Source of the DNA: Mesostigma viride
Lineage: Eukaryota > Streptophyta > Mesostigmatophyceae > Mesostigmatales > Mesostigmataceae
Direction: 5' to 3'
Assembly: GCA_009746045.1 (NCBI GenBank)
Contig: RPFO01000392.1
Coordinates: 1,765,407-1,829,406, forward strand
DNA length: 64,000 nt
Positions 45,110 through 55,319 of the stretch are shown here, in pieces; position 1 is the first letter of the stretch; every line of letters starts with the position of its first letter. The notes under the pieces were generated by a model, which saw nothing but the letters and a program-made list of their open reading frames with translations, made no database searches and was not told the DNA's origin. The translations under genes were made by a program, and so were the position numbers.

Positions 45110-46600
45110 AATAATATATATGGCTTACATTCTGGCCGGCTACTTCCTGCAAGGCCGAGGGTGGGGATGTAAACGACACTTGCTCGATCTAGGTGCAGCA
45201 AGGGCACCTGCACCACCACGATATATCAGAGCCCGATTAAAGGCCCACTACATACTACATTGCGCGCGCGATTATAAAAACACTACCCATTTCATTACCC
45301 GGATTAATGATCACAAGGTCACATCAATACAATTACTTTACATTGGCCTTGAGTGCGGCCGGATCATCAGGCAAAATTGATCAATTCAGTAGCACTCAAT
45401 TCAGTAGACACTAATGAACTATTCCTGCATCTGTCCGGGACGCCGGCATGGCGATCTAACTCAACGCTGTGGAAGTATCGATCAAGGAGACAACCAGCGC
45501 AGGCCGTGGAAGTATTCTGATCAGGCACTCCGCAAAGGTGAAAACCATTTGCGTTCAGTGCCGGGCCGCGGAAAACGCGGAAAAACGCGATCTGCAAATG
45601 AATCCGACCGGAATCGAACTGGGGACCTCTCGCACCAATTTTGCTGACTATAGGACGGACGTCTCCGGTTACCATGGCATCGCCAACTTACACCTACAGT
45701 CATCCGCAAAAGTTCTCCTGTCCGGGGAGTGATGCAAGCCTTTCGGATTTGGTACTAGATAAATCACTCGAGATCTGTGTGTAGGAGTACTACACACGTG
45801 TAGACCTGCACGCGAGACTTGTGCAGTCTCGCAACGTGAGACGGGCTGAACACGGCTGAATCCTTCTTTTAGTAGAAGGGGGCGTAGTGGAAGTATGACC
45901 ACAGTAGGGTAGCGGTTGTCCAGGGGAAGAAAGACGCGAAGATCGCGGGCGGCCGGCCGAGCTGCATGGCGGGCTATCTAATAGTTAATTAAAGGAATCA
46001 GTCCGGGTCGAGTGAGCCGAGGAGCCGTGATCATGATAAACCCGGCCGACCTTAGCGAAGGATAGCGCTCATTCCGGTAGCGGGACATCCGTTGCTCGCC
46101 CCGGCCGGCAGTCAGGTAGACACCGCCCTTCGGGTCTGGCCAGCCCCCAGTGGCCGCTTGCCAGCCATGCATGAGTGGCGGCACCGATCGGAGATGCAAA
46201 TATGGCTTTATACGTGTAGAGCGACTAGACATGACCTATAGACAGTGCCAGGGCAGGAAACAGCTTTGAGCTTGCTTGATCAGCGGGGCGTGTATATTGT
46301 TTCGATACTATAAACTAGCCGGCCGTCCGGAGTGTCATAATTTATGAGGAAATACCCGCAAATGGAAAACAACTGAATTTATTATTATTATTATTATTAT
46401 TATATTAATTACATTATCAGTTTTCTTTCTTTTTTTTTCTTTTTTCCTTTCCCTTTTTTTAATTTACATTTTCTTACTTTTTCTTTCAACCTCTTCGTGT
46501 CAGTGTGTGTTCTCTTTTTCCTTCTTCCTCCCCCCCACCCCACCCCACCCCCCGGGCCTTTATAATTTTCAAGTCAGTTCAGACCCCGGCGCCTGCATGG
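45110..46600. other. intergenic region with simple repeats
   Basis: Besides the probable SINE at 45470-45690, it contains ATT repeats (46378-46403) and pyrimidine-rich tracts (46420-46560). No supported gene. Confidence 0.4.
45470..45690 (-). repeat. probable tRNA-derived SINE, copy 2
   Basis: The minus strand carries a B-box-like AGTTCGATTCCGG (plus CCGGAATCGAACT at 45608-45620) and, about 120 bp downstream, ATCAAGGAGACAACCAG (plus 45481-45497) shared with copy 1 at 33620-33636. The bases around the B-box do not form a proper T-stem, so this is not an intact tRNA gene. Confidence 0.45.
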
Positions 46601-46619
46601 ACGGTAACAAAAAAAAAGC

Positions 46620-47285
46620 GGGTGCCTAATCTCGTCCGTAGTGTGAGGCATACATATTCCCTGATACAAAGACTCTAACGACACGCTATGTGTGGAAAAC
46701 CCGGCCTACGTTTATGATCCAGGTGCCCGAGCATTATGTAAATCGTGCCGTCCAGCCGTATGGCCATCTTGTCCGTATAAGCGTCCATGCCTCGGCCGAG
46801 CCATAGGTCGGAGCACCGTGAGGACCAGGACCTTGAAGAGCTCTCACTTGCGGCCCTCGCCCATGAGGTCCTTCGATCGTGTCAGTAGGGCCCGTTGAGC
46901 GAGCGGAGTCTGACCCATGGGCCACTAAAGGTAGCTGATGCGGGTTTCCACATACATTGGACATCGGCGGCGCGGCTGGGAGCATGCTCCCCAGCCAAGC
47001 TTGAAGCGCTCACGGAACGGGACCTCCGTCGACCTGTCTACAGTAATGCAGCAGCGGCCATGGCGGGCAATTGGTAGCCCCAATCACCATGGCCTGAGTC
47101 GGTTTTGACACTAGTATAATCTCCAACCCGACCGCCCGCGCCTCCAAGTCGACAAACGTCCAGTCTATAGGTCTGAATGTGCTCGGGGCGCTCGATGAGG
47201 TGGGTCACTAGGGTATCATCCGCATAAAAATCCGGAGCTTGTTTACGCGCTGCGCCCTGCTTTCCCTGGCCCGGATGCATAGTCA
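46620..47285 (-). mobile_element. LINE fragment, copy c (3' part, split by RLE-LINE insertion)
   Basis: The minus strand reads FYADDTLVTHLIERPEHIQT near 47215 (YADD active site). Nucleotides 46620-46900 are clearly related to copy b at 40670-40900. Its right edge corresponds to the same point of copy a (about 15900) at which copy d begins at 50405. Confidence 0.75.
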
Positions 47286-50058
47286 CCCTCTCGACGAACT
47301 CGGCCACAAGCTGTTTCTCGTCACCCCCCGGCTCCTCTTAGCGCCGTTGGAGCGGGGCGTGCGTGGCGTACAGGGTGCGGTCATCGCTCGCTGCCGGCGG
47401 TTCCTCCTCGGGGATTGGGAAGGGCTGTGGGCGCTGCAGCCTCCGGCCTCCACCCGGGTGTCGGGGGCCGCCTCCTTTGCCCGGGTGGAAGCTGACGTCA
47501 TGCGGTTGGTGAAGGTAGGTGAATTGAGGCGCCGGGCCATGCAAAAGCTTGAACTGACCGCGTTGGCTCCCTCCACTCCCCCGACCCTGCAGGCTTTGCG
47601 CGACCTTCACCCCGACGAACCGGCCTTTGCGGTGCCCGCCCCGGCCACCCCCCCGCCCCCGCCTATTGTCCTGGACCTGGACATCTTCACGGCTGTGCTG
47701 AAGGATCTGCCGAACGCCTCCTCCACCGGCCCCTCAGGCTGGCGCTACGAGCACCTCTCCGTGATGGCGGGCCATGGCGGGGCGACCGCACTCTTTGAGG
47801 CTGCCGCCGACTTGGCCGCGGGGTCCCTGGCCCCCGCGGCGCGCCCTTGGCTGGCTGGGGCACGCCTCATTGCCCTCCTGAAAGACGACGTCCCCCCGCC
47901 TGCTGGCCGCGTTCGTCCCATTGCTTGCGGCGAGGTCCTACGCAAGCTGGTGAGTAAGGTCATTTGTCGCCAAAAGGCCCCCGAGTTTCGCGCCTACTTC
48001 TGCCCCAACCGGAGTGATACTGAGGAGTCCGTCGCGGCCCAGCTTGGCGTCGCCACCAAAGGGGGCAGCGACATCATCGTGCACACAGTTCAGGCCTACC
48101 TCGAGACGCATCCGACCCATGTGGCGCTGAAGGTGGATTGCCACAATGCGTTCAATGCTGTCACCAAGGCTAGCATCTTTGAGGCCGTCGGCGAGGCGTT
48201 CCCTGACCTTCTTGCGTGGACAGCAGCCTGCTACGGCGAACCCACTCAACTCTCCTTCCTCATGGAGGATGGGACGTTCGCCGACATCGCTTCCCGCACG
48301 GGAACCCAGCAAGGTGACCCCCTCGGCCCCTTTTACCTGTCTGCCCCGCTGCACAAGGCTCTCCAAGGTGTCCACGCTGCGCACCCGGATGTCGTGCTCC
48401 TCGCCTACATGGACGATATCCATGCCCTTGGCCCGGCCGACGCTGTGGTTGCCGCCCTGGCTGCCCTTGAAGTGGCCATGGCGGCCATCAACCTTCGGCT
48501 CACCCTCCCCAAGTGTGCAGTCTTTTCGCCCCAGGGGGACTGCTCTGGCTTCCCCGCGGCTATCCCGGGGGCATTGGCGCGGGCGCGCGGTTTCTCGTGC
48601 CTGGGCGTCCCTGTGGGTGACCCTGCCTACGTCGAAGAGGAGCTCCGGGCCACCGTGGAACAGCGCACCCATGTCCTTGAGACTTGGGCGCGCCTCAAGG
48701 ACCCCCAGACCAAAGGGCTCCTCCTGTGGTTTTGCGCCCACCCGCGGGTGGTTCACTGGCTCCGTGGCGCTCCCCCCCACTTGGTGCGGCTTGCCGCGGA
48801 AGGCCATGACGAGCGCATTCAGGCCGCCTTGCAGGTGCTCCTCCCCGGCCCTAGCCTGCCAGCTCACTCCATGCGCTTGGCCACCCTCCCCTGCCGCATG
48901 GGCGGGTGTGGGCTCACCCGCGCCGCCCGCCTCGCCCCCGCCGCCTTCCTTGGCTCTGTTGCTCAGGCCTGGGCGGAGATCCGCCGGTTGGTCCCCAGCG
49001 CCGTCAGCGCCATTCCCGACTTGGTCACCCCATCCCCCTTTCCCTTTGTGCAGGCTGTGCAGGATTCTTACCTCGGGATCCAGCAGGCTTGCGACCTCGT
49101 CCGCCCCGCTCAGGCCGTCCACCGTCGCCTGCCCCGGGGCACGCCCGGCGTGTCCACTGTCGTCAGTCCTAGTGTCTTCCCTGCCTGCGTTCATGAAAAA
49201 CAACAAAAGACCTACGCGGGTATACTACACTGTGCCGACTGGATGGGTCTGCATGCGAGCTTGAACGATCAGGGGAAGGCTTGGCTTCACTCCGTTTCCC
49301 TTGAGGGGAGCGTGGGGTCCGCATTCCTGCGCGCCCTCCCCATGAGCCCTTTGTTCACACTGGTTCCGGCCCTTTACGCCATCGCTCTCCGCCACCAGCT
49401 CTTTGCCCCGCAACCTCTCATCACGGCGGGTGCGTCCTGCGGCAGCTGCGGGCTTGCTCTGGATACTACTGGGACGCACTACATCGCGTGCATGGGTGGC
49501 CAGCAGAACCAGAACTGGTTCCTCTATCTCCATACCGCTCTCCTCCGGGTGGTGTGTGCCATGGTTCGGTCGGTCTTTCCCCACTCCACCATTAAGTGCG
49601 AGGACGCGGATGGGGCCGCCCTCTACTCACCCAACCACCGCCCCGACATTACCGTGCTTGACTACGACGGGCAGGGTTGCCACCTGCTCATCGATGTCTC
49701 CGTGGCTCGGCCGCTTTCCGGTCGCCACATCCTCCGGGCGGCTGTGGATGCCGGCGCTGCTGCCGCTGTGGCTGAGCGCGACAAGTTTGCCTCCTACGGC
49801 AATGTGGGGCCCCACCGGGTCATCCCCTTTGTCCTTGAGGAGTTCGGGGCCATGGGCCCCAAGACAGCGGAGTTTTTCCACGAGTGCTGCCAGCGCCGTG
49901 AAGACCGCCTCGACCTCGAGGGTCAGACCGCCCCGTGGTCGGCCCGCACGTGGTCCTCGTATTGGCGGCAGCGTCTGTCACTCGCCCTCACTCGCACCGT
50001 GGCTGATGTGTTATTCCGCCGCACCCGGGCCGACTTTGTCGCGACCCATGCGGTCTAG
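47239..50058 (+). CDS. RLE-type LINE ORF: reverse transcriptase plus restriction-like endonuclease, 939 codons open
   Basis: The frame is open from 47239 to the stop at 50058; the element-derived part probably begins near 47300 (LLLAPLERGVRGVQG). RT motifs in order: GPSGWRYEHLSVM (residue about 163), VALKVDCHNAFNAV (motif A, about 293), RTGTQQGDPLGPFY (about 353) and AYMDDIHAL (active site, about 389). A CX2CX10HX3C zinc knuckle (CGSCGL...THYIAC) lies at about 733, then RPDITVLDYDG...LLIDVSVA (PD...D endonuclease core) at about 800-820. This is the layout of R2/NeSL-like LINEs with a C-terminal PD-(D/E)XK nuclease. All catalytic residues are present. The N-terminal DNA-binding part is missing or outside the frame. 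Confidence 0.85.
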   Translation: MFTRCALLSLARMHSHPLDELGHKLFLVTPRLLLAPLERGVRGVQGAVIARCRRFLLGDWEGLWALQPPASTRVSGAASFARVEADVMRLVKVGELRRRAMQKLELTALAPSTPPTLQALRDLHPDEPAFAVPAPATPPPPPIVLDLDIFTAVLKDLPNASSTGPSGWRYEHLSVMAGHGGATALFEAAADLAAGSLAPAARPWLAGARLIALLKDDVPPPAGRVRPIACGEVLRKLVSKVICRQKAPEFRAYFCPNRSDTEESVAAQLGVATKGGSDIIVHTVQAYLETHPTHVALKVDCHNAFNAVTKASIFEAVGEAFPDLLAWTAACYGEPTQLSFLMEDGTFADIASRTGTQQGDPLGPFYLSAPLHKALQGVHAAHPDVVLLAYMDDIHALGPADAVVAALAALEVAMAAINLRLTLPKCAVFSPQGDCSGFPAAIPGALARARGFSCLGVPVGDPAYVEEELRATVEQRTHVLETWARLKDPQTKGLLLWFCAHPRVVHWLRGAPPHLVRLAAEGHDERIQAALQVLLPGPSLPAHSMRLATLPCRMGGCGLTRAARLAPAAFLGSVAQAWAEIRRLVPSAVSAIPDLVTPSPFPFVQAVQDSYLGIQQACDLVRPAQAVHRRLPRGTPGVSTVVSPSVFPACVHEKQQKTYAGILHCADWMGLHASLNDQGKAWLHSVSLEGSVGSAFLRALPMSPLFTLVPALYAIALRHQLFAPQPLITAGASCGSCGLALDTTGTHYIACMGGQQNQNWFLYLHTALLRVVCAMVRSVFPHSTIKCEDADGAALYSPNHRPDITVLDYDGQGCHLLIDVSVARPLSGRHILRAAVDAGAAAAVAERDKFASYGNVGPHRVIPFVLEEFGAMGPKTAEFFHECCQRREDRLDLEGQTAPWSARTWSSYWRQRLSLALTRTVADVLFRRTRADFVATHAV

Positions 50059-50404
50059 ATTCCTTCCAGGCCTGCATGGTGGGCCGGCAGCGCTGTTGCT
50101 GCGTGTAGTTTTGTGATGTATAGTTAGTTGTACCTTGTGCCGCTGGCGTGATCCTTGGATGTCTGTGTCAGATTACTATTAATTTCTTCAGGGTTATTCT
50201 CCCAGTTCTCGGGTTTTTCCTTATGTTGCATGCCTATCTCACCTCCGTAATCTATCATTCTCAATGAATATAAATCACATGCGCGCAGGTCACTTAGCAT
50301 AAATCAGGTCGGACAGGCGTCGATAATTACCAGGGCCACCGCCGCCGTGTTCGCGATCGTCAAGGATGTAGATGCATGTCCAAGCCAGCTAGGCTCGAAA
50401 CCCT

Positions 50405-50645
50405 GAATTAAGCTCTAGCGGTAAAGCGCGCAAGTGCCTGGCGCATGACGTGATCAACAACAATAATGAACATATACATGGAGACAGGACAAAACCTTGC
50501 CACATGACCCCGTGTTGAAGGGGGAATGGTGGGGTGGTGCGTTCCGCAGTCCGCACTATATACTGCCTGTGATCCCTCGATCATTTTATGTGTAGCCTGC
50601 AAATGGCAGCAATAAATGCTGGCGGCACGCGATCCAGAGCGAGGA
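50405..50645 (-). mobile_element. LINE fragment, copy d (5' part of the split LINE)
   Basis: Related to copy a at 15909-16135: shared CACAATAATGAAC, TTGCCACA, GGCAGCAATAA and ATCCAGAGCGAGGATTA-type blocks in the same order. With copy c it reconstitutes one LINE interrupted by the RLE-LINE at about 47290-50405. Confidence 0.7.
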
Positions 50646-50689
50646 TTAATTAATTAATTAATAAGCACGTGACTGCGTCACGTGGGTGC

Positions 50690-51446
50690 CAATACAGAGT
50701 AAACGAACCTTCAACCCTATATACACAGCGAGAAGGAGGGAGGGCGCCCTAGCTTCTCTCACTGCCGCAGGTGGGCAGGCCACAGAGCGCTCTCTCCACG
50801 GCATGGTGCCGGGGCGCAACACTGTGGGTGCAATACAACCAGTGCAATACCATAGGTAGGCTGACGCATAGCTTATGCTACAAATGTGAGGTGGGCTCAA
50901 GACGTCGGCTAATTAAGGCGCAAGCTGATGGCCACAAGGTGCCAGAGCTAATTGAAGGTACTATAACGCTGTGCGCTAATATCGTTTCAAGTGCTGTAAT
51001 GCCTAAGCTATCCCATAATCGATTGCCCCCATCTAGACAACTAGCTAGAGTGCTCTATCCCGGGGAGGCCCGGGGGGGCTTCCACAGTTTCTTGTTGACA
51101 TGCATAGAGGTCCCCCACATCACCTAAAATCGGTCCGTCCGGTTAGGCGGTTACATGAGATCCTGGGAATTTTGGCGCGAACGCGTCGCGTTGAGGACGA
51201 CGGGACCAGAAAAATTCCACCTCGCATGGCTGTCGACCCTATGTCCGCCGAAATATCAGTCATAAGTCAATTATGCATGTTAAGTCGCTGCGATGGATGC
51301 AAACGACACGTAAACTCTCCTGCTTTGCGATGATGCATGGTAGATATTATTCGCGTATGTTCATGCGTCAAAATAATTCGCAAACTGAGACGCTGTTTTT
51401 TTGTGTCGGCCAGATCTGGAATTGGCAGCGAAAATGCATGTTTATT
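50690..51446. other. intergenic region left of the copia-type element
   Basis: Short overlapping ORFs on both strands with no recognised domain. The last five bases (AATTG, 51447-51451) are the target duplication of the adjacent element. Confidence 0.4.
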
Positions 51447-51451
51447 AATTG

Positions 51452-52130
51452 TGTCAAAAAAAATAGACCTAGGAGTAGTCTCGAAATTATATATTGCATG
51501 TGTAACTCATCTCAACTTTGTTACCATAGCCAGTTTTTATTGCGGAGCCTGAGGCATAATTGTTAAGGAGACAACCCAAAGGTTAAATGCTACGTTGCCT
51601 GCCTGAAAGCTGGCAAGTCACAAAACCACGCAGTATTGGCCGTCCAGTTAGGAGCGGCGCATTCGTGGGCGTTGGATGCATTTGGCCCATACATGGGTGA
51701 AGGGCGCGGCGCCCAGCACTTGGTACTCTACCTAGTATATCAGATTTCTTTCCACAAGTGCATACGGCTCAACTTAAACATTTTGTCACGCCTTGGTTGG
51801 GCGTCCGCTAGTATCATTTATGGACACAGCCACGCAAGCCATGATCCAAGTAATTCTGACACCGTAGGTACAAAAAGTACTGTGCCGGCATTACAACTTC
51901 GGCACTCTGTAACTTTTGCTATACGGTACTATTTTCAGTGCTACAAACTGTGCCGGAAATATCACGGCAAGCCCTACTTAGCCTATTAATTATATCAGCC
52001 AAATATACGGCAGGCGGGTGCGATTATTAGGGACGCAAACCCTAATACCTCCTGTACATCAGGATGGCCACAAACACAATTATCTCACATAGGCAGTTGG
52101 GCACATGATCATAGGGTCAAAACCCTGACA
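51452..52130 (-). repeat. 3' LTR of the copia-type element
   Basis: 679 bp, TGTCA...TGACA; lies left because the element is on the minus strand. It contains a plus-strand open frame (51636-51989) duplicated in the other LTR (53758-54189), which is not a gene. Confidence 0.92.
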
Positions 52131-52509
52131 CCCCCCTTGCTCAACTAGCCGGGTAGCCGGGTATACAACAGGTTCCCTGACACCCCCCTTGCACGGCTAT
52201 CCTGATGTGGGACAGACAGGGACCAAAAGACGGTTGGGACAAACACAAAGATGACTGGAGCCCCCAAGTGTCCCTGGGAGTGCGCTGCAGCCGGTGATTT
52301 CTGGTACTGGTTGCTGGTGACTGGTACTTGTCACTGATGAGGCAGATATGCTGGCAGTTACTCCTGCTCCTGCCCGCCACGTCTGGTCGGGGTGGGTGAC
52401 TGCGGCAATGCCTAGAGACAGGGGTGCTCAGGTGCTGCTGCAGCTCTCAAGTCTGACGCCACGTCTGGTCGCTGGGTGCAGCTGGCAGCTGAAGCTACTG
52501 CGTGCTGTC

Positions 52510-53413
52510 TCAGGTGTGGAACCCATAGGGGATGTCCATGGTGTTGCCAGGGGGAGTGGTGTCCGTGCTGCCGGTGAAGGTAAGATGGGCTGCTGGCTGT
52601 CCCCCGTCGGTGTGATTGGCACGGGTGGGACGCAGGTGAGGGTACTTGTGCCAGCAGGTATCCGCCTCGTGAGAGAAGCGGCCACAGTGGGTGCACTTGA
52701 CAGATGCATCACGAGTAGGTCCCCCGCGGTTGCCCCCGCCCCCGCGTCCGCGGCCACGGTGGGTGTGGTAGGCGGTGCCTGAGTGCGCCTCCTCGGCAGA
52801 CTTGGTGCCGTGAACAATATCCCAGGCCTTGAGAAGAGCGGCCTTGGTTTCTTGAAGCGTCACTTTGTCAGCCAGGTTAAGAGAAGCAAGTGCAGGCATG
52901 CAGTAAATCATCAGGCACGCCAGCAATAAAGTTTTCAGCCAGGTCTTCTTCGGCCATGTGGCCACCGGCAGCTTGTAGGTCAGCGTGGTCCATCTCGCCC
53001 TGCGTGAGAAATTGGCGCATGGTCTGTCCCCGTTCCAGTTTCATTCTGTTAATCTTGCGTCTAAGGGCACGACGATTGCTCATTAAAAGCTTTGGCTGTT
53101 CGTATTCCTCGCATAGACGTTTATAGGCAATGCTCCCAACTTTCTGGGGGACATTATTCACGAGCTTAAGAGCCGGGCCCACTAGGCACTGCGTCAGAGC
53201 AGCAAAAAGAATAAAGTCACGCTGCTCATCATCTTCCACGCCCAACAGGATATTTAGCATGCCAAAAGCGGCCACAATTGCTACAAGCGGAATTTTCGTG
53301 TCCTCCCATTTGCTGGGGTCGGAGCCATTGAAAGGAGTGATGCTCTTGCAGGCGGTAATCAGGTTGAGGTCCTTGGTAGCCTTGGTGGTAGCTGCCACAG
53401 TTGCAGTTGCCAT
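52510..53413 (-). pseudogene. copia-type gag with CCHC zinc knuckle, one frameshift
   Basis: The ATG at 53413 opens MATATVAATTKATKDLNLIT, then ITPFNGSDPSKWEDTKIPLV, LMSNRRALRRKINRMKLERG and MRQFLTQGEMDHADLQAAGG, the pattern of copia/UBN2-type gag. A +1 frameshift near 52890 moves to the second frame: LNLADKVTLQETKAALLKAW, a Gly/Arg-rich stretch, and the knuckle CTHCGRFSHEADTCWHKYP (CX2CX4HX4C). The stop is at 52510. No protease, integrase or RT follows before the 3' LTR. The shift may be decay or an assembly error. Confidence 0.85.
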
Positions 53414-53645
53414 TCTTGAAAAAAAAAGAGAAAGTTCAGGACAATAAGATGGCGATGAGGTAGCAACGATGGTCAACGACTACAAAGACGAAATACAGGC
53501 TGTCGTCAAGGAGCCGGAACTCTTGGATTAAAAACTGACTGGCTGCAGCACAGGGAGTTGATTCCAGGTTTGTTGAGTTCAGGTTTGGACGAATTTGCAA
53601 TTTTTGAAAATTTCGAAGATGTTCTCCCCCCTCAGACCGATACCA

Positions 53646-54330
53646 TGTCAAAAAAAATAGACCTAGGAGTAGTCTCGAAATTATATATTGCATGTGTATG
53701 TAACTCATCTCAACTTTGTTACCATAGCCAGTTTTTATTGCGGAGCCTGAGGCATAATTGTTAACCGGAGACAACCCAAAGGTTAAATGCTACGTTGCCT
53801 GCCTGAAAGCTGGCAAGTCACAAAACCACGCAGTATTGGCCGTCCAGTTAGGAGCGGCGCATTCGTGGGCGTTGGATGCATTTGGCCCATACATGGGTGA
53901 AGGGCGCGGCGCCCAGCACTTGGTACTCTACCTAGTATATCAGATTTCTTTCCACAAGTGCATACGGCTCAACTTAAACATTTTGTCACGCCTTGGTTGG
54001 GCGTCCGCTAGTATCATTTATGGACACAGCCACGCAAGCCATGATCCAAGTAATTCTGACACCGTAGGTACAAAAAGTACTGTGCCGGCATTACAACTTC
54101 GGCACTCTGTAACTTTTGCTATACGGTACTATTTTCAGTGCTACAAACTGTGCCGGAAATATCACGGCAAGCCCTACTTAGCCTATTAATTATATCAGCC
54201 AAATATACGGCAGGCGGGTGCGATTATTAGGGACGCAAACCCTAATACCTCCTGTACATCAGGATGGCCACAAACACAATTATCTCACATAGGCAGTTGG
54301 GCACATGATCATAGGGTCAAAACCCTGACA
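53646..54330 (-). repeat. 5' LTR of the copia-type element
   Basis: 685 bp, equal to the other LTR plus a TGTA duplication near 53698-53701 and two extra C near 53765. It should carry the element's promoter. Confidence 0.92.
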
Positions 54331-54335
54331 AATTG

Positions 54336-54870
54336 TGGGGGAAACTTTTTTGTTGGAAGCTCACAATTCCCAAAAGGTCGAATCCGAATGGGCTTCAAGT
54401 CTACTTTCACGAGCGCCAATCAGTTTTTCGAGAAACGAATCACATTTTCCAGGCTGTCGCATTACCTGCCGGCATGTCAGATTTTGCTGTTTTCAGTGAC
54501 GTTTACGACCGTCCTTGCTTGATGCGTTTCTTCCTTTTTTTCGGCTCACGGCATGGCGGGGCTTGTTCCAACATGCCTGCGGAGGTGTAAGCTGTGTAGC
54601 CATGATTTAAAAGTCACATATTGCTCTCGCGCCACCATCTGTTACTGCTCGACACTGCAAGAAACACTGGTTGCCTGCTCGCAACGCAAGCACAAGCACG
54701 ACAACGGTGCCCTTATCCACATCCAGGCGTGTATTTCCGAGAAAAACTTAAGGCTTTTGTCGCGGCATACCTTCGGTGTTCCAAGCCGTTCACCGCTCCC
54801 CGAAATAGTCTTATGACTCGCTTTTAAAGCATTGTGGGTTCGCGTCCGCCATCTCCGCCGGGTGCTGACA
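54336..54870. other. region right of the copia-type element
   Basis: Plus-strand frames 54333-54590 and 54553-54816 are open but not recognisable. Continuity across the insertion (51451 to 54336) leaves an open plus frame, so a disrupted older gene or element is possible but unproven. Confidence 0.3.
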
Positions 54871-54874
54871 CGAG

Positions 54875-55319
54875 ATGTTCGCGCTGAACCTGGACTGCAA
54901 GGTCGCCCGCTACCGGTTAGCTGTACGTATTTAGCATGCTCTGGATGATATTGTCATGGTTTTGGTGCAGGAAGGTACTGTGGGGGGGTCTATCTCACCT
55001 CTTTACCTAGCTTTCCTCCTCCTAGCTTGACAGCTAAGTTTGCATCAGGAAGTCATGCTTGTTGACAAAGCTCGATGGATGTCAACCTTGGGATGTGCTG
55101 TGAAGGTGTTAGCATGCTTGCTTGAAGAATTGAATGCGTATGTGTGCAAGCAATTATCAACATTTTTTTTTAAGGGCAGTAGGTAGCAGCCACGTTCTTA
55201 TTCAATTGTGTCAGGACGTCTATGTTGCCTTTACTGCACTCTGTCCTACAGGAGTTTGATGCCACTGTAGATGACTATGACCAGTGGGGTGGTGAGGATG
55301 CCCAGGCCGGTGTGCTGGG
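54875..55319 (+). CDS. putative first two exons of an unidentified host gene
   Basis: The ATG at 54875 reads MFALNLDCKVARYRLA and ends at donor GTACGT (54923) in phase 0. A second exon after CCTACAG (55252-55319) reads EFDATVDDYDQWGGEDAQAG and ends at donor GTGAGC in phase 2. Both sites match the donor and acceptor style of the giant gene, and codons are host-like. No further exon was identified with confidence before the satellite array at 56521. The product is unknown. Confidence 0.35.

Larger units (their letters stand above)
51452..54330 (-). mobile_element. complete gag-only, copia-type LTR retrotransposon
   Basis: Two direct repeats of 679 bp (51452-52130) and 685 bp (53646-54330) begin TGTCA and end TGACA. 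They differ mainly by a 4-bp (TGTA) and a 2-bp insertion. AATTG flanks the element on both sides (51447-51451, 54331-54335), a 5-bp target duplication. On the minus strand the 5' LTR is followed by TGGTATCGGT, resembling the initiator-Met tRNA primer site. GCAAGGGGGG (52139-52131) precedes the 3' LTR as polypurine tract. The 1.5-kb interior encodes only gag. Near-identical LTRs imply recent insertion with a helper element. Confidence 0.92.

Noticed and set aside
45600-45680. Intact tRNA gene on the minus strand
   Set aside because: Only a B-box-like string is present; flanking bases do not form T- or acceptor stems.
51636-51989. 117-codon plus-strand ORF duplicated at 53758-54189
   Set aside because: It lies inside both LTRs of the copia-type element; its duplication is due to the LTRs and it runs antisense to the element.
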